Positions 60,672 through 64,000 of a stretch of 64,000 nt of DNA are shown one piece after another. A program made the position numbers and the translations under genes. The number at the start of each line of letters is the position of its first letter. Position 1 is the stretch's first letter. The notes under the pieces were generated by a model that saw only the letters and a program-made list of their open reading frames with translations, did not search any database and was not told the DNA's origin. Source of the stretch: an uncultured Chitinophaga sp. (lineage in GTDB: Bacteria > Bacteroidota > Bacteroidia > Chitinophagales > Chitinophagaceae); the NCBI RefSeq assembly GCF_946479755.1, contig NZ_CAMLHC010000028.1:38234-102233 (forward strand), read 5' to 3'.

Positions 60672-62249
60672 ATGCGTACACGGATTCAAAGCATGCTGCT
60701 GGTGATCGCCTCCCTCGCTTTGGGTAGTGGCTGCACCGGAAAATTCACTGATATCAACAAAAACCCCTATGATTTTACCGAGAGTGACCTGAAAGGCGAT
60801 TTTCAGCTGATGGGCGCTCCTATCACGCAGGCGCAGCTGTTCCTGTTGCGCTACAACGATCCGCCTACGGCGCAGTTACAGCAGAACCTCAACGCCGATA
60901 TTTTTTCCGGGTATATGATGTCGCCAACGCCCTTTGAAGGCAATATCAATAATATGAACTACGGCCTGCTCTATTACTGGAACGTTCATCCGTGGAACGA
61001 GGCGTACCGCTGGGTGATGAAGCCCTGTGTGTTCACACAGCAAAAGGCCGGGTCAAAGTATCCTGATTTCTACGCCTGGGCCACCATTATGAAAGTGGAG
61101 GCCATGCACCGTATCAGTGATATCTTCGGGCCTATCATTTACAAACATTTCGGGGAGATCAACAACGACAATGTTTTTGAGTATGATTCTCAACAGCAGG
61201 CTTACTATACTTTTTTCCATGACCTGGACACCGCCATCAACCTGTTGACCGATTATGTGAACCGTGGCAACCCGCAGCGTTTCCAGGCGTTTGACCTGGT
61301 ATATAAAGGTGATTATATCAAATGGATAAAATTCGCCAACACCCTGCGGCTGCGGCTGGCGGTACGCATCAACGGCGTAGATGCAGCCAAAGCCAGAAAA
61401 GAGGGGGAAGCGGCGCTGAAACATCCCTTAGGGCTGCTGCAGGAGGCGAAAGATAATTTCGCGGTGGACATCTCACCGGTCACCCATCCGCTTAACATTA
61501 TGTGTTACACCTGGGCCGACCTCCGCATGAGCGCTCCCATGGAGTCGATCCTCACGGGATATAACGACCCCCGCCTGCCGTATTATTTTGTGCATACCGA
61601 TGAAGGGCAGGACATCTACCATGGTATCCGCAATGGCATCCGTATTTCCCTGAAAGAGCAGTATACCGGTTATTCCAAGCTGGCCCGGCTGGAGAACAGG
61701 ATCCAGTTCATGGCCGCGGCAGAAGCCTGGTTTCTCAAAGCAGAAGCGGCGCTGAACAACTGGGACGGCGCCGGCAGCATTGTTTACAACTACGAAAAAG
61801 GTGTCAGTACTTCTTTTGACCAATACGGCATTACTAACGTGAATGGCTATCTGAGAAACGACACCAGTAAACCGAGACCTTATGTAGATCCCAACAATAA
61901 GGAGAACAATGTACCTGCAGGCAGCAAACATCTCAGTAAGATCACTATTAAGTGGGATGAACAGGCTTCAAGGGAAGAAAAACTGGAGCGTATCATCACC
62001 CAGAAATGGATCGCTATGTTCCCCGAGGGACAGGAAGCGTGGACAGAGTTCCGCAGAACGGGTTATCCGAAATTATTCCCGGTGGTGATCAATAACAGTA
62101 ATAACACGATCAGCACGGAAAAATTCATCCGCCGGCTACCGTTCCCGCAGATAGAAGAAGTCACCAACCCGCAGGCGCTGGACCGGGCCAGGAAGATGCT
62201 GGGCGCGGACGACAACGGCGGTACACGATTATGGTGGGACACCAAATAA
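60672..62249 (+). CDS. SusD/RagB-type outer-membrane lipoprotein (copy 3)
   Basis: A 525-residue lipoprotein. The signal peptide ends in ASLALGSGCTGKFTDINKNP with the lipobox cysteine. The SusD-like 2 fold is suggested by aromatic N-terminal helices (NYGLLYYWNVHPWNEAYRW), the KWIKFANTLRLRLAVRI segment in the middle, and the C-terminal EGQEAWTEFRRTGYPKLFP before a final WWDTK. It completes the sigma-FecR-SusC-SusD operon and is followed by a strong terminator. It should serve as the ligand-binding lid of SusC copy 3. Confidence 0.9.
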   Translation: MRTRIQSMLLVIASLALGSGCTGKFTDINKNPYDFTESDLKGDFQLMGAPITQAQLFLLRYNDPPTAQLQQNLNADIFSGYMMSPTPFEGNINNMNYGLLYYWNVHPWNEAYRWVMKPCVFTQQKAGSKYPDFYAWATIMKVEAMHRISDIFGPIIYKHFGEINNDNVFEYDSQQQAYYTFFHDLDTAINLLTDYVNRGNPQRFQAFDLVYKGDYIKWIKFANTLRLRLAVRINGVDAAKARKEGEAALKHPLGLLQEAKDNFAVDISPVTHPLNIMCYTWADLRMSAPMESILTGYNDPRLPYYFVHTDEGQDIYHGIRNGIRISLKEQYTGYSKLARLENRIQFMAAAEAWFLKAEAALNNWDGAGSIVYNYEKGVSTSFDQYGITNVNGYLRNDTSKPRPYVDPNNKENNVPAGSKHLSKITIKWDEQASREEKLERIITQKWIAMFPEGQEAWTEFRRTGYPKLFPVVINNSNNTISTEKFIRRLPFPQIEEVTNPQALDRARKMLGADDNGGTRLWWDTK

Positions 62250-62271
62250 TTTTCTGTTTTATCATTTTATT

Positions 62272-62312
62272 ATTCCGGATGGCGGTCTTTCCGTCATCCG
62301 GAATTTTTTTTT
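62272..62312 (+). terminator. Intrinsic terminator after SusD copy 3
   Basis: ATTCCGGATG (62272-62281) pairs with CATCCGGAAT (62295-62304), with an inner CGG/CCG pair and a run of T residues after it, 22 bp past the SusD stop codon. Confidence 0.92.
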
Positions 62313-62437
62313 ATAACCTGTAGTACCATTTCTATTAACACACGACTTCCTTCCTGTAGCGCTTATGATGCGTCATCCAAATGAAAACATTAGCGAGGCA
62401 AAATCATTCAAAATAAAAATTTCATGTAAGAAGAACA

Positions 62438-62472
62438 GGCACGAAAAACTATAACGGAATCGGCACGAAAAA
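62438..62472. repeat. Direct repeat GGCACGAAAAA upstream of SusC copy 4
   Basis: The 11-base word occurs at 62438-62448 and 62462-62472, 24 bp apart. It lies about 220-250 bp upstream of the SusC start, where a regulator could bind in tandem. No counterpart was noticed upstream of the other SusC genes. Confidence 0.4.
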
Positions 62473-62689
62473 GCGTGTTGCATTTTCCGAAGGGGATACC
62501 TGTGCTAACAAACCACGTCAATTCAATAAAAAAAGGTGGTAAAGGATGGCTTTCGCCATGCTAATGGGGAGTGTATTTTTTTTTCCAGACAGCACGTGAC
62601 AGCGTATTGTATCAGCAGGCACGCGATACATGAGTCAGCTCTTATCCACAACATTTAAATACCAATTATTAACCAAAAAAAAGGCAAGT

Positions 62690-64000
62690 ATGAAAAAAAA
62701 CCTACGCCTTATGAAAGTGTGTGCTGTAACGGGAATGGCGCTCACTTCCATATTAGCAGACAATGCATATGCGAAGGCTGCCGGCTATACTTATACGCCC
62801 ACAGCTTCATTCCGTAGCATTTTACAGGAAAAGGAAATCAGCGGTACGGTGCGTGATACCAAAGGCTCGCCATTGCCGGGTGTTTCCGTTCAGGTAAAAG
62901 GAACTACCAAAGGCGCACAAACCAATGCCAACGGCCAATATCACCTCAATGCCAAGGCCGGCGACGTATTGGTATTTTCTTCCATCGGCTTCGGTTCACA
63001 TGAAGTAACCGTGGGCAGCAGCGCTACTGTCGACGTACGACTGGACGAAAATGTAAAAGGACTGAATGAACTGGTGGTAACCGCACTCGGTGTGAAAAAA
63101 GCTGCCAAATCCCTGACCTACTCTACACAACGGCTGGGCAATGAAGAACTGACTACCGCTAAAGATGCGAACGTCATGAACTCCATCTCCGGTAAAGCCG
63201 CCGGTATCACCGTGAGCAGAAGCGGTTCCGGCGTAGGTGGTTCCGTTAAAGTAACCCTGCGTGGTAACAAATCCGCTCAAAGCACCAACCAGCCGCTGTA
63301 TGTGATAGATGGTATCCCCATGACCAACTATACTACCCAGCAGCCCAACAGTACCTGGGGTGGTGATGGTACCTCTACGTTTATGCCTGGTCGTGACGGT
63401 GGTGACGGTATCTCCAACATGAACCCTGACGATATCGAAAGCGTATCCGTACTGAAAGGTGCGTCCGCCGCCGCGCTGTATGGCAGCCAGGCTGCCAACG
63501 GTGTTATCCTCATCACTACCAAAAAAGGCAAGGCAGGTAACGCTAAAGTAGAATTCTCCAGCGGTTTCACACTGGACAAAGTGGCTTACAAACCTGAACT
63601 GCAGAACTCCTACGGCGCCACCAAAGACGGGGCTACACAAAGCTGGGGCCCGGAAATCAGCAACGCGCAGGATAACGTGTCTGATTTCTTCCGTAATGGC
63701 AACACCTGGATCAACGCCATCAACTTCACTGCCGGCACAGAAAAAGCGCAGTCTTATTTCTCCTATGCCAATACCAATGCCAAAGCGGTGATGCCGGGCA
63801 ATGATCTGAATCGTCATAACTTCTCTTTCCGGGAAACAGCCAAGTTCCTCAACGACAAGCTGACCCTGGATGGTAACGTGAACATTATCACACAGAAAAC
63901 AGATAACGGTCCTGTAACCGGTTTGTACTTCAACCCGCTCACCGGTCTCTATTTATTCCCCAGAGGCCGCGACATGTCACCATATAAAACTTATAACAAG
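62690..64000 (+). CDS. SusC/RagA-type TonB-linked transporter, 3' part beyond window (copy 4)
   Basis: The frame runs open from the ATG at 62690 to the window end, 437 codons. MKKNLRLMKVCAVTGMALTS forms a signal peptide. A carboxypeptidase-like domain (EISGTVRDTKGSPLPGVSVQ), a TonB contact (NELVVTALGVKKAAKSLTYST) and a plug with PLYVIDGIPM and ALYGSQAANGVILITTKKG follow, then the first barrel strands. It closely resembles SusC copy 3 through the plug, including the unusual GGRDGGDGISN-like insertion, but has no STN domain. It looks like a product of tandem duplication. A SusD partner probably follows outside the window. Confidence 0.9.
   Translation, partial: MKKNLRLMKVCAVTGMALTSILADNAYAKAAGYTYTPTASFRSILQEKEISGTVRDTKGSPLPGVSVQVKGTTKGAQTNANGQYHLNAKAGDVLVFSSIGFGSHEVTVGSSATVDVRLDENVKGLNELVVTALGVKKAAKSLTYSTQRLGNEELTTAKDANVMNSISGKAAGITVSRSGSGVGGSVKVTLRGNKSAQSTNQPLYVIDGIPMTNYTTQQPNSTWGGDGTSTFMPGRDGGDGISNMNPDDIESVSVLKGASAAALYGSQAANGVILITTKKGKAGNAKVEFSSGFTLDKVAYKPELQNSYGATKDGATQSWGPEISNAQDNVSDFFRNGNTWINAINFTAGTEKAQSYFSYANTNAKAVMPGNDLNRHNFSFRETAKFLNDKLTLDGNVNIITQKTDNGPVTGLYFNPLTGLYLFPRGRDMSPYKTYNK

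Larger units (their letters stand above)
62250..62689. other. Intergenic region upstream of SusC copy 4
   Basis: No gene is supported in these 440 bases. They hold the terminator at 62272-62312, a direct repeat GGCACGAAAAA at 62438 and 62462, and a small hairpin ATGGC/GCCAT (62546-62559). No consensus -33/-7 pair was found, so the downstream SusC may use an alternative sigma factor. Confidence 0.5.

Overview
The window looks like a chromosomal stretch of a Bacteroidota bacterium, most likely a Chitinophaga-like member of the Chitinophagaceae. The evidence is four SusC-type and three SusD-type outer-membrane genes, a cargo protein of the type IX secretion system (T9SS), an ECF sigma/FecR pair, -7 promoter elements of the TAnnTTTG kind, and few strong Shine-Dalgarno sequences. 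I infer the taxon from family content; no rRNA or tRNA gene was seen.

Layout. 1-5.6 kb: a sugar:Na+ symporter and xylulokinase (xylose use), an FAD amine oxidoreductase and a zinc alcohol dehydrogenase. 5.8-11.1 kb: a polymorphic-toxin locus. It holds a 1385-residue RHS protein with a PAAR-like front and a C-terminal deaminase-like toxin, an overlapping Imm1-like immunity gene and an orphan helical protein. 11.2-19.1 kb: a complete isoleucine/valine cluster on the minus strand in transcription order ilvE-ilvD-ilvB-ilvN-ilvC-ilvA. It is preceded by an unannotated 38-codon leader peptide with nine consecutive Val/Ile codons and a strong intrinsic terminator, a textbook attenuator. 19.4-22.8 kb: a NahK-like sugar 1-kinase, a nucleotidyltransferase and a GH29 fucosidase (amino-sugar and fucose salvage). 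22.9-28.3 kb: a PLP-dependent deaminase, a secreted unknown, lipB, an RluD-like pseudouridine synthase and a T9SS cargo protein. 28.3-32.4 kb: a secreted unknown and two tandem ECF sigma/RskA-type anti-sigma pairs. 32.5-37.9 kb: housekeeping genes def, ruvX, a UbiA prenyltransferase and a TrmH methyltransferase, with divergent mutS. 38.2-41.8 kb: a NarL-type response regulator and a convergent, overlapping Reg_prop sensor kinase. 42-64 kb: outer-membrane uptake genes. These are two SusC/SusD pairs on the minus strand with a LacI regulator, a divergent AraC regulator, a sigma-FecR-SusC(STN)-SusD cassette on the plus strand, and the start of a further SusC paralogue that runs off the end.

How the parts fit. 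The sigma/FecR/STN-SusC set should form a cell-surface signalling switch that induces its own transporter. The LacI and AraC genes sit where local regulators of the minus-strand uptake genes would be expected. The ilv leader should tie transcription of the whole cluster to charged Val and Ile tRNA. Between several minus-strand genes lie short AT-rich elements built from 7- or 8-base units in tandem and inverted order. They are not explained by any gene here and may be a dispersed intergenic repeat family.
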